Source: WTGU01 sp965242855
Lineage (GTDB): Bacteria; Pseudomonadota; Alphaproteobacteria; UBA828
Assembly: GCA_965242855.1 (NCBI GenBank)
Contig: OZ251509.1
Coordinates: 1,116,001 to 1,180,000 of the forward strand
DNA length: 64,000 bases
Direction: 5' to 3'
This document shows, in pieces, positions 42,201-50,095 of this stretch. Under the pieces are notes generated by a model. That model was not told the origin of the DNA. It made no database searches and saw only the letters and a program-made list of their open reading frames with translations. The position numbers were made by a program, and so were the translations under genes. How positions within the stretch are numbered: position 1 is the stretch's first letter; every line of letters begins with the position of its first letter.

Positions 42201-43746
42201 TCACATAGCCGTATCGGCGTCCATAGAAATACAGGAACGGCGTGACGTAGGAGTCTTCAAACAGGCAGTTGGGATAGGAAAGGGCGTTATCGAGGAACAA
42301 CCGCCTGCGCACCAGCGCGCTACAGGATATGTGGTTGAGGGTGCCCGAGAAGACGGCTTGACGCATTCCGTCCCGGTCGTCCGTGTCGAGGTCTTGGTGA
42401 TCGCGGCGTTCCCAGACAACTCGTCCCGTCCCGTCCTCGATGCGGGCCCAGCCGAGGGCCACGATGTCCAGGTCGTCCGCGACGGCGCGGCGGTGGGATA
42501 CCTCGAGGCAGTCCGGTGTGATCCAGTCGTCGGCGTCGACGAACGCCAGGAAGGTTCCGCGCGCTTCCCGCACGATCCGATTCCTGGTAGGGCCGAGACC
42601 CATATTCTCCTGGCGGAGCACACGCAGCCTCCGATCGTCGGCCGCCAGGGAATCCAGGACGGCTCCCGTGCCGTCGGTCGAGCCGTCGTCGATTGCGACG
42701 ATTTCGAAATCGGTGAAGGACTGATCGAGGATCGACCGTATGCAGTGCTCGACATAGCCTTCCATGTTGTAACAGGGGACTCCAACGGTTATCTCGACCA
42801 TATCTACATCCCTCAATATCCTATCTAGGTTCGCATGATATTGTCGTTCTTCCCGCGGAATGTATTTTCCCAGCTCCAACAGTTCGGGAATCGACAGAGC
42901 GCGGCTTTTCAGGTAACGCAACAGTTTCGGATCGCCGTTCTCCATGCTTTCGATACGTCGGCGGACCGTGGAAAGATAGGCGACCAAGCCTTTGAGAGTG
43001 GCTTTCCGAAACTCGTCGTATGCTCCCTCCCTCGACAAGCGTTCTTTCCATGCCCCGAAGACGCCGGCAAGCCCGTCGATGTGAGATTCCGAGACGCTCG
43101 CGGTTATCGAACCCCCGTGTGCGCGCCAGCAATACAATCTTCGCTTCACATAACCGTATCGGTGACCGTAGAAATACAGGAACGGCGTGACATAGATGTC
43201 TTCGTGTAGGCAGTCGGGATAGAGAAGGGCATTATCAAGGAACAACTGCCTGCGTACCAGCGAGCCCCAGGACGCCAAGTTGAGAGTGCCCGAGAAGGCG
43301 GCTTGACGCATTCCGTCCCGGTCGCCCGTGGCGCGGCCTCGGTGGTCACGGCGTTTATCGAGGACTCGTCCCGTCCCGTCCTCGATGCGGGCCCAGCCGA
43401 GGGCCACGATGTCCAGGTCGTCCGCGACGGCGCGGCGGTGGGATACCTCGAGGCAGTCCGGTGTGATCCAGTCGTCGGCGTCGACGAACGCCAGGAAGGT
43501 TCCGCGCGCTTCCCGCACGATCCGATTCCTGGTAGGGCCGAGACCCATATTCTCCTGGCGGAGCACACGCAGCCTCCGATCGTCGGCCGCCAGGGAATCC
43601 AGGACGGCTCCCGTGCCGTCGGTCGAGCCGTCGTCGATTGCGACGATTTCGAAATCGGTGAAGGACTGATCGAGGATCGACCGTATGCAGTGCTCGACAT
43701 AGCCTTCCATGTTGTAACAGGGGACTCCAACGGTTATCTCGACCAT
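39211..43746 (-). CDS. Mosaic envelope-glycan protein: GT2, GT2, GT-B-like, coiled coil, sulfotransferase
   Basis: A 1511-residue protein from ATG 43746. Residues 1-315 and 316 to about 630 are two near-identical GT2 glycosyltransferases (ITVGVPCYNMEGYVEHCI, AIDDGSTDGTG, FVDADDWITPD). Residues about 664-992 resemble a GT-B capsule-type transferase (YDICFAPHNDYHAVTAFPIA, FSSCIIEALAMGRPVVYHNP). Hydrophobic segments lie near 1022-1077, then a coiled coil of 33-residue repeats (about 1101-1208). Residues about 1225-1511 are a PAPS-dependent sulfotransferase (IHRSGSTWLFDML 5'-phosphosulfate loop; VRCPVDVMWSMAEYK). It would make and sulfate a surface glycan at the inner membrane. The last ten residues come from an antisense GT2 stub. 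One polypeptide is inferred from the unbroken frame. Confidence 0.8.
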   Translation of the reverse strand: MVEITVGVPCYNMEGYVEHCIRSILDQSFTDFEIVAIDDGSTDGTGAVLDSLAADDRRLRVLRQENMGLGPTRNRIVREARGTFLAFVDADDWITPDCLEVSHRRAVADDLDIVALGWARIEDGTGRVLDKRRDHRGRATGDRDGMRQAAFSGTLNLASWGSLVRRQLFLDNALLYPDCLHEDIYVTPFLYFYGHRYGYVKRRLYCWRAHGGSITASVSESHIDGLAGVFGAWKERLSREGAYDEFRKATLKGLVAYLSTVRRRIESMENGDPKLLRYLKSRALSIPELLELGKYIPREERQYHANLDRILRDVDMVEITVGVPCYNMEGYVEHCIRSILDQSFTDFEIVAIDDGSTDGTGAVLDSLAADDRRLRVLRQENMGLGPTRNRIVREARGTFLAFVDADDWITPDCLEVSHRRAVADDLDIVALGWARIEDGTGRVVWERRDHQDLDTDDRDGMRQAVFSGTLNHISCSALVRRRLFLDNALSYPNCLFEDSYVTPFLYFYGRRYGYVKRNLYYWRLHGGSITASVSESHIDGLVGVFGAWKERLSREGAYDEFREATLKGLVTLFSMILRHIKDFENDDPRLLRYLKSRALSIPELLELGKYIPREERQYHASMNKILTHGSSIPAAEKFPRPYALNDSLRRQVTQEIQYPPSPSARYDICFAPHNDYHAVTAFPIAERLRRDGLKVALLHFSSIGRNEGAKERLARLGETHCYDLVDFLCTGHSFDMLVVFNDWDPHATRPLVRDAREAGIATVGIVEGINDFRDVDTGLRRDAYRTVEWVLGAGEDDRRYFGDMGSKFQVVGFPRIAESLRQPFRPSERRRAVINVNFSYGVLEDERERWLASAIEGCRRAGLDYTLSQHPQDGADLSNHPVSSRGFADSMRENAILVSRFSSCIIEALAMGRPVVYHNPAVEKVEKFGDPLGAYSLSTDAESLAKALERELAAEGSVVHRRNRFLKEHCDFSRDFRPHEKAAQALMKIHTEHRARPKAAAKKRLAGYYGLVQGFMLRLPTPARIAGGLRQRVPRLTAAALGAGLGLTGVGVFDIAWGAWPAAAGLPLVGLVVMKEAVLWRWRRARDQAQIGSRIQRIKKELTEALAAERGRAEKALAEAVRSERSRAERAERALTEALAAERGRAEKALAEAVRSERSRAERAERALTEALAAERGRAEKALAEAVRSERSRAERAERALTEALAAERSGRSLVDVHLADRGLPIRRILLLFTIHRSGSTWLFDMLRTHPSVRVEPTTRVWTALGIDGWRYPGAFHHVDGAAVPLEIAPGLAAAIPAFPPAAIPEGGIEEAERWALEKAHPEFVGFRASRLAARVRDLRENGITVEIVYGVRCPVDVMWSMAEYKSRNPKWYKKLPVGEIPRFVARSFEALAEARTLLGGSVIEYENLPDGAALNRLALRLAPAWSEAEATAWRAHAASATERSKRGERRGAGFLGTPDRARDPAGPDGAWAPAAADIEAAKAAHRRLTAEGKDGNPGDATHSSTHASTL
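40122..40441 (-). repeat. 99-bp in-frame tandem repeat (about 3.2 units) coding a coiled coil
   Basis: Units start at 40122, 40221, 40320 and 40419, almost identical. Each encodes 33 residues, with segments ALTEALAAERGRAEKALAEA and VRSERSRAERAER. Thirty-three residues equal three 11-residue coil turns, so unit gain or loss would lengthen the rod without breaking register. Confidence 0.9.
41857..43746 (-). repeat. 945-bp tandem in-frame duplication of a GT2 module
   Basis: Start codons of the two modules are at 43746 and 42801, exactly 945 bp (315 codons) apart. The first 368 bases (43746-43379 and 42801-42434) look identical by eye. Further downstream they diverge moderately: for example, RVLDKRRDHRGRATGDRDGM becomes RVVWERRDHQDLDTDDRDGM. 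The duplication is recent or kept uniform by conversion. Confidence 0.85.
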
Positions 43747-44166
43747 GTATCTTGCCCTCAACGATCGGCTGGCCTTATTGGCACCGGCGGGGTTTCGGCG
43801 GCGGGCGTCGTATGGCACGCTTCGCCGGGCTTTTCAACCGTGGGACCGGGAGGCACCCCCCTCCCGGCCTCCCCCCTGGCAGGGGGGAGGAGTTTAATGT
43901 GGGTCTTCTCCTTGGGGGAGTGGCTTTCCTGGCGCTCCCGATGGGATCGATCGAGATGGATTCCCGCTTTCGCGGGAATGACGGGGAAGGAGGCGGGGCG
44001 ACGGGGAAGGAGGCGGACGCTCCGTCGCTTGGCGGGCGGGCGTGTGTTTTTGTGGACCCCCCTCCTGGCCTCCCCCCTGCCAGGGGGGAGGAGAGCAAGT
44101 GGTTTTCCCCTGGCAGGAGAGAAGTTCAGGTGGGGCTCTCTCACCTGGCAGGGGGAGGAGTTGTCG
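43747..44166. repeat. Gene-free gap with REP palindrome and GC-rich hairpins
   Basis: REP copy at 43960-43979; hairpin elements at about 43857-43890 and 44057-44165. No gene is seen. It separates the mosaic gene from the reductase gene, so the former probably has its own promoter. Confidence 0.75.
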
Positions 44167-44910
44167 CTACAGCTTCATCTTTTTGAACGTGCGTTCCGGG
44201 ATGGCGCGGATGATCGCCATGATCGGGCGCCAGATGCCGCGCACGTAGATGACGTCGCGGCGCTTTCGGACGGCTCGGACGATCGCGGCGGCGACCTCGT
44301 CCGGCTCGGCGGTCAAGCGCGCCGGCAGGTCCATTCCGTCGGTCATGCGGGTGCGGACGAAGCCCGGCTTCACCGTGACGACGTGGACGCCCGACGCGGC
44401 CAGCCGGTTGCGCAGACCCGAGAGGAACGCGGCGAAACCCGCCTTCGCGGAGCCGTAGACGTAATTCGAGCCCCGGCCTCGATCGCCGGCCACCGAGCCG
44501 ACGCCGACCAGGACTCCATGTCCGCGCCGCGCGAAACGCTCCGCGAGCGCCCCCATCAGCTGGGCCGGGCCGACGTAGTTGGTCCGCATGACGCGCGCCG
44601 CGGCGCCGGCGTCGCGCTCGCTTTCCGCCTGGTCGCCCAACATTCCGACGACGCAGACGGCGATGTCGGGCAGGGGATCGAGCGCGTCGAGCAGGGAAGC
44701 GCCGCCGTCGGCGTCGAGAACGTCGCAAGGATGGGCGTCCACGGAAGCGCCCGTGCGCAACCGGAGGTCCCGCACTTCTCTATCAAGCCGCTCGGGGTCG
44801 CGGGCGGCAAGCTGCAAGGCGCAGCCTCCGTCCGCCAGCCTGCGCGCGACGGCGCGGCCGATGTCCGACGTGGCACCGATCACCAGCGCCGTTTCGGCCG
44901 CCCCGTTCAT
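44167..44910 (-). CDS. SDR oxidoreductase, DprE2-like
   Basis: A 247-residue short-chain dehydrogenase with the NAD(P) motif LVIGATSDIGRAVARRLADG and catalytic NYVYGSAKAGFAAFLSGL (YxxxK). The C-terminus IYVRGIWRPIMAIIRAIPER, then TFKKMKL, is membrane-proximal and typical of DprE2 (Rv3791-like), which reduces the 2-keto intermediate to decaprenylphosphoryl-D-arabinose. Paired on this strand with a DprE1-like oxidase and a UbiA-family enzyme, which makes that role likely. Confidence 0.8.
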   Translation of the reverse strand: MNGAAETALVIGATSDIGRAVARRLADGGCALQLAARDPERLDREVRDLRLRTGASVDAHPCDVLDADGGASLLDALDPLPDIAVCVVGMLGDQAESERDAGAAARVMRTNYVGPAQLMGALAERFARRGHGVLVGVGSVAGDRGRGSNYVYGSAKAGFAAFLSGLRNRLAASGVHVVTVKPGFVRTRMTDGMDLPARLTAEPDEVAAAIVRAVRKRRDVIYVRGIWRPIMAIIRAIPERTFKKMKL

Positions 44911-45025
44911 GGCGGGGTTTTCCCGTTGTCCGCCGGGCCGGCGAGACCGAAGCCGTTCCTCCTAGCGTGGTCCTCGCCGGCCGTCTGCCGGCCGGCGCCG
45001 ATTGCGCCGATAAGGGGAGGATGCA

Positions 45026-47281
45026 TCACGGCCCTTCCGACTGCCCTTCGGATTGTCGACGCGCCAGCATGACGTGATCGAGCATGATATGGTCCCAGCT
45101 TCCGGTTATGTCGTCGAACAGTTCCAATTGTAAACTCCGGCCGGCGACCTCGGCCAAGGAGTAGACGACCCACTCGAACCGTTCGGAGTTCTTGCCGCGC
45201 CAGACCATCGCTTCCTCGCCGTCGACCAACAGGCGCAACCCGACACCGCTGTCTATGCCTCCGGCGATCAGGAACGAGAGATATTGGTCGGACTCGGCGG
45301 TGAACGCGGGCGAGAGCGCCCGCCCGGTGGCCCTGTCTCCCTTGTCGGGATGGTAACTCGTCAGGAAGCCCCGGCCCATGTTGCCGCCGATCGGCTGCTG
45401 GCCTTTGTAGTGCTCATGTTGACCATGGTTCGTGATCGCTTCGCCCTCCAGGAGCCAGCCGTCGAAGCCATCCTCGAAGCGCGCCAGAATCCGCCCACTA
45501 TGATGGAAATAGTTGTATTTATTCCATTGATTGCGAAGTGAATCGATCATTGAAAAGCGCATTCGCAAGTCTTGTCTGGCGAAACGATCGAGGACCCACT
45601 GCCGGTCACCGGAGTCGAAGGGCATCCACAGAGCCGGGCCGATCTTCACGGCGTACTCTCCGCGCATAACCGCCTGCAATTCTCCGTATGTCGCGGAATA
45701 TATTTGAAAATTGACACCCCGTTCTTCGAGATATCCGGGCGGGGGATGCCGGTCATGGGCGATGACGCGCTGGTGATTGGGTTCTGTGACTGGGTTGCGC
45801 GCTACCACCGCGTCGGTCAAGCCATGTGTGTCGATGATCTTCAGGTCAGGGAGATAATAGAATGGGATTCCGATCGTCCCCGAAGCCGTCAGCGCATCGC
45901 CGGGAATCACTCCTCTATCCATGTTTTCATAGGATTTCCAGTTCCGCAACTGTTGGTTGGCGAACTCACGGTGCTCCGTGAAGGGTGAGGCGACGGACTG
46001 TCGAGCGGCTTGACGACGCAGGTCGTTGGAGATAGCGACGAACATCGTCATTCCCGGAACGTCAAGAAGCCACCTGCTGTTATCATCGTTGAGTTCTATG
46101 TATAGATTAACAATACGTTCTCGTATTGCGGCTCCCTCGAACAACAGGGCACCCTGAATCGCACTTCCGTAGAATAACACCGGCACGAAAAGGGCGATGG
46201 CGCATGTTCGCCCACCCACCGCCCGACGGAAGAAGAATCGTCGCACCAACCGGCAACTGGCGATTCGCGCGCCGAGGTGAGCGGTTCCCATGGACGCGGG
46301 GACGGCCAGCAGCGGCCAGTAGAAGTCCAGCGGGCGATATTCAAAATGATCGCCGCCGATCCGCATCATATAGGCCATGTGAACGCCGACCAGGAGCAGC
46401 ACCAGCGCGTATGTCCCGTCGCGCGATGCCCGCCAGCGATTCCGCATGGCGACTACGGCCAGGGGGATCAGCAGATACAGTCCCGTCTCCAGTGTCGCCG
46501 CCCACAGATAGCGAAAGCCGGACTCGTACCAGGGCCGCACGTGCTTGGCGTAGTAGGTGTTGGGCAGCCACTCGCCGTAATAGGCGTAGCGCCACAGGAA
46601 ATGGGCACCGACCAGGACGACAAAGGGCGCCGCCAACCAGATCAACCGCCGCCAGTCCGGATTCAGGCGCCCCGTGTCCGCCATCCGCTGGATGACGAAC
46701 CAGCCGAAGCACAACGCCGCCAGCATCGGGCCTTCGGGCCGCGTCAAGGCGGCGGCGGCCAGGCTCAACGACGCCGCCAGCAGGCCCCGGCGGCTGTCCC
46801 TGTAAAGGCTCAGGCACATCACGGCCAGGATGATGAAGAAGGTGAACTGCCGCGTCTCCAGCCCGCCGCCGGACGTCCACACCGCGAAGGTGGCGCTGGA
46901 GCACACGAAGCCGAGGGTCATCCAAGCGACCAGCCCCCGGTGACGCAGCGCCGGCAGGCGCGCGACCCACCACATCATCACGGCGACGACGCCGGCGGTG
47001 AAGGCGACGGACAGCCACGGCGCCGCGTGCTCCGGCGCGACCCCCGACAATCCCCATATCGCCGCCAGCTCCAGCACCCACAGGAAGTTGGAGTAGCCTT
47101 CGACATATTCGCCGGGGTTGAACACCAGCCCGTGACCTTCCAGCAGGTTGCGGGCGTAGCGGAAGCTGATGAAGGCGTCGTCCGTCAGGAACCAGGACAC
47201 GCTGGCCAGCCAGCCCAGCAATGCCAACCACGGCAAGAGCGGCAGGATTACGCGCGCATTGCGGAGGGCTCCTTCTTTCAT
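45026..47281 (-). CDS. GT-C membrane glycosyltransferase, AftB-like, with C-terminal beta domain
   Basis: A 751-residue polytopic enzyme. FLTDDAFISFRYARNLLEG near residue 35 carries the GT-C aspartate pair, and GLVFNPGEYVEGYSNFLWV matches the arabinofuranosyltransferase AftB and relatives that use polyprenyl-phosphate sugars. About ten membrane segments follow. Residues about 590-751 form a soluble domain (RFEDGFDGWLLEGEAITNHG, then YHPDKGDRATGRALSPAFTA) shared almost unchanged with the next protein and probably glycan-binding. ATG 47281 overlaps the upstream stop as ATGA. The arabinosyl donor is inferred from the neighbouring pathway genes. Confidence 0.75.
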   Translation of the reverse strand: MKEGALRNARVILPLLPWLALLGWLASVSWFLTDDAFISFRYARNLLEGHGLVFNPGEYVEGYSNFLWVLELAAIWGLSGVAPEHAAPWLSVAFTAGVVAVMMWWVARLPALRHRGLVAWMTLGFVCSSATFAVWTSGGGLETRQFTFFIILAVMCLSLYRDSRRGLLAASLSLAAAALTRPEGPMLAALCFGWFVIQRMADTGRLNPDWRRLIWLAAPFVVLVGAHFLWRYAYYGEWLPNTYYAKHVRPWYESGFRYLWAATLETGLYLLIPLAVVAMRNRWRASRDGTYALVLLLVGVHMAYMMRIGGDHFEYRPLDFYWPLLAVPASMGTAHLGARIASCRLVRRFFFRRAVGGRTCAIALFVPVLFYGSAIQGALLFEGAAIRERIVNLYIELNDDNSRWLLDVPGMTMFVAISNDLRRQAARQSVASPFTEHREFANQQLRNWKSYENMDRGVIPGDALTASGTIGIPFYYLPDLKIIDTHGLTDAVVARNPVTEPNHQRVIAHDRHPPPGYLEERGVNFQIYSATYGELQAVMRGEYAVKIGPALWMPFDSGDRQWVLDRFARQDLRMRFSMIDSLRNQWNKYNYFHHSGRILARFEDGFDGWLLEGEAITNHGQHEHYKGQQPIGGNMGRGFLTSYHPDKGDRATGRALSPAFTAESDQYLSFLIAGGIDSGVGLRLLVDGEEAMVWRGKNSERFEWVVYSLAEVAGRSLQLELFDDITGSWDHIMLDHVMLARRQSEGQSEGP

Positions 47282-49806
47282 TGGGGATCGTTTTCGTTGC
47301 GCCGCGCCAGCATGACGTGGTCGAGCATGATATGGCCCCAACCGCCGGTTTCGTGGTCGAACAGTTCCAATTGTAAACTCCGGCCGGCGACCTCGGCCAG
47401 CGAATGGACGACCTGCCTGAAGCGTTCGGTGTTCTCGCCGCGCCAGACCATCGCTTCCTCGCCGTCGGCCAACAGGCGCAACCCGACACCGCTGCCCATG
47501 CCTCCGGCGATCAGGAACGCGAGATATTGGTCGGGCTCGGCGGTGAACGCGAGCGAGAGCGCCCGCCCGGTGGCCCTGTCTCCCTTGTCGGGATGGTAAC
47601 TCGTCAGGAAGCCCCGGCCCATGTTGCCGCCGATCGGCTGCTGGCCTTTATAGTGCTCATGTTGACCATGGTTCGTGATCGCTTCGCCTTCCGGGAGCCA
47701 GCCGTCGAAGCCATCCTCGAAGCGCGCCAGAACCGACCCGCCGAGAAGAAGACGGCCGTCGTGGTCAATGACGCCGGCCGGCGCAATTTTGATTCGTATG
47801 GGAGGGCGGGCATCGTTGGGCAATTCAAAAGCGCTCACGCAAAATCCCAAGCTGTTCTCAAGCATGTCCACCCACGGACTCCAAGCACGAGAAACCGTTT
47901 CGCCTCCTTCAGTCAACCAGGAAAACGCCAATGTTTCGCCACGCATCTCCGCCGATGCACAATCTCTGGCGAACGCTTGCGTCATGTTGCCGTCGACCAT
48001 GAGCGAGATGGCCTCCGAGTAGTAGTCGAAATGCGGTGTCATTTTATCCCAGAAGTCCGCAGAAGAACCGAATCCGTTTGCGGATGTCTCTGCTAGCGGA
48101 CTGGTGGACCAGAGATTGAACTGTAATTCCCTTGATCCGCGGAAAGATGGCGGGTGTTTGAACAGGAATGGTGGGCCTTCGAACAGAATGCCGTCAGGGC
48201 GGTCGTTGCTGTGTCGGGCGTTGGCGAAGTGGGTAATCCCGTAACGCCGGTGAAACGTGGCTTCCGTTCTTTCTTTTCTGGCGCGCATGTAGTCGTAGGA
48301 GTTAACCAAGCCATCCAGGTTCACTACCGGAAAGCGCGAGAAATATCCCACGACGCCTGCGTCCCACGATCCGATTATGCTGTTCTCGGAAAGCTGACGA
48401 TTCATAATCAGAGTACCCATGTAGGAACTAATCTCCCATTCGCGGACGGATGACTCGCTTGCCCTGTCAACCTTCTCGAATGGAACGGTTAGGAAATCCG
48501 CTTTAGCAAGCAGGAAGATCACGCCGGTGATAACAATGCCCAGGTTCATAATATTGGCCGCGCGGGGCGACCTCGGTCCGACGAAACGGCGAATGAAGTA
48601 AATGACGATATAACATCTCACCGGAACAATCAACGCCTTCATCAGGTACGCTGGAACGAAATACCAAGCATGACTCCCGACGTAGGGATGCACAGTGAGA
48701 ACGCTTTGTGCGAACTTGGCCAGATGACCCGCCGCCAAGCCGAATACGCCTGCCAGAAAGACCAGAAGCAGCCAATCCCCCTGACTGCGGGAGCGGCGTG
48801 CGAACCACCAGACGAGCAGGATATAGAAGCAGATCTCCAGCGCAACCAGGAGTTCCGTATCGAAAGCATGAATCTGCAATGTTTCTTGAAAGTTTTTCGT
48901 CAAGCTATACCCGCCTTCCGATTCCCACCGGTTTTGCGACCAAATCCGCTTCAACGCGGCACTCACCGGCACGATACCGCCGAAAACGAGCCAGTTGTAG
49001 GCGAAGTACACGAGAATACCCGCGCAGGCAGCGAGAAACGGAAGGATCGCCTTAAGAACGAGTATGGAACGGACTCGCGCTCCGAACGATGCGTCGGACG
49101 GGCGAGCCTGCCATGACCACTCGATGGTGCACAGCGCCGTTGTCGCCGCCAGGGATATGGCGATGTACTCCAGGCGCACCCAAGGCAAGGCGAAGGCGAC
49201 AACGGCCAGCGCCCAACGCCACCGCGCTGCATCCCGCGCAAAGAGGACGAGGGCCAAGAAGAACAAGCCCAGCATGAGCAGCGCAGCGGCCGCTTCAAGT
49301 CCCAAATACAGGACCCAGTTTTGGAAGAGCGTTGGTAGCGCGGCAAAAAAGAGAATCCAGGGCAGGGAGGCCAGACGGGCGGCCGCGACGACGAGCGCTA
49401 CGCCGCCGGCGGTGAGCATGATCTCGAACGCCTTGATGCCGAACAGCGCCCGTTCCGGGTCGAATACCCAGTAGAACGGCGTTATGAGCAGCAGCCAGAG
49501 AGGGTGATACCCGTTGGTTTGGGTGATGCCGCCGTCGAAGGTCGAGAATTTTCCCTCGGCCAAATTCCTGGCTATCTGGAAGTAGTAGAAGGAATCGTCG
49601 ACGTTCGCATCTCGGAGCAGGTTAATCAAATCGAAACGGTCGAGCATGTACCAGGCGAATCCCGCCCCGTAGGCCAGGATGCCCCCGATGAACAGGGCAA
49701 ATATCGCATTGTGCAACTGAAGTAAGGCGCGCGGAGCCCTCTCCGCCCCCTTCGGATCGTCATTACGGTCTCTGGATTCCCGCTTTCGCGGGAATGACGG
49801 AGTCAT
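47278..49806 (-). CDS. GT-C membrane glycosyltransferase with the same C-terminal domain
   Basis: A polytopic protein of up to 842 residues. DANVDDSFYYFQIARNLAEG (GT-C aspartate pair) and GITQTNGYHPLWLLLITPFY follow the first membrane segment; about ten further segments are visible. The C-terminal domain (RFEDGFDGWLPEGEAITNHG to HIMLDHVMLARR) is nearly identical to that of the downstream enzyme, at DNA level too. The first 27 codons from ATG 49806 read through a REP palindrome (SFPRKRES), so a later start such as TTG 49716 is possible. Acceptor and donor are unknown; polyprenyl-phosphate arabinose is a reasonable guess. Confidence 0.75.
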   Translation of the reverse strand: MTPSFPRKRESRDRNDDPKGAERAPRALLQLHNAIFALFIGGILAYGAGFAWYMLDRFDLINLLRDANVDDSFYYFQIARNLAEGKFSTFDGGITQTNGYHPLWLLLITPFYWVFDPERALFGIKAFEIMLTAGGVALVVAAARLASLPWILFFAALPTLFQNWVLYLGLEAAAALLMLGLFFLALVLFARDAARWRWALAVVAFALPWVRLEYIAISLAATTALCTIEWSWQARPSDASFGARVRSILVLKAILPFLAACAGILVYFAYNWLVFGGIVPVSAALKRIWSQNRWESEGGYSLTKNFQETLQIHAFDTELLVALEICFYILLVWWFARRSRSQGDWLLLVFLAGVFGLAAGHLAKFAQSVLTVHPYVGSHAWYFVPAYLMKALIVPVRCYIVIYFIRRFVGPRSPRAANIMNLGIVITGVIFLLAKADFLTVPFEKVDRASESSVREWEISSYMGTLIMNRQLSENSIIGSWDAGVVGYFSRFPVVNLDGLVNSYDYMRARKERTEATFHRRYGITHFANARHSNDRPDGILFEGPPFLFKHPPSFRGSRELQFNLWSTSPLAETSANGFGSSADFWDKMTPHFDYYSEAISLMVDGNMTQAFARDCASAEMRGETLAFSWLTEGGETVSRAWSPWVDMLENSLGFCVSAFELPNDARPPIRIKIAPAGVIDHDGRLLLGGSVLARFEDGFDGWLPEGEAITNHGQHEHYKGQQPIGGNMGRGFLTSYHPDKGDRATGRALSLAFTAEPDQYLAFLIAGGMGSGVGLRLLADGEEAMVWRGENTERFRQVVHSLAEVAGRSLQLELFDHETGGWGHIMLDHVMLARRNENDPQ
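49776..49795. repeat. REP palindrome
   Basis: ATTCCCGC, TTTC loop, GCGGGAAT. It lies within the first codons annotated for the GT-C gene and within a composite block (49725-49865) that also occurs at 25447-25635. Confidence 0.9.
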
Positions 49807-50095
49807 GGCGCGTCGGGCCGTTTGCGTTCCACCCCCCTCCCGGCCTCCCCCCTGTCAGGGGGAGGAGAGAAGGGCGGCCTCCCTGTGAGGGGGGGGGAGG
49901 GGAAGGGCGGGCTTCCCCTTGACAGGGGGAGGAGTGTAACCGGGGCGCTGGAGGAGGCTTGCGGATAAGCAGGTTGTGCGGACGGGTCGGGCAGAGCCCT
50001 GCCCCGCGCCGCCGCGCCCGGACACCGAGCGGCCGGGGCGCGCCGGCGCTTGGTCGGCATCGCGTCGTTCGGCGCGGTTCCGTCGATCTTCTCCC
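49807..50095. repeat. Gene-free gap with GC-rich hairpins
   Basis: Hairpin elements at about 49830-49945, then a segment AGGCTTGCGGATAAGCAGGT (49951-49970) that recurs as AGGCTTGCGGATGAGCAGGT near 56870. No gene is seen. Confidence 0.7.
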
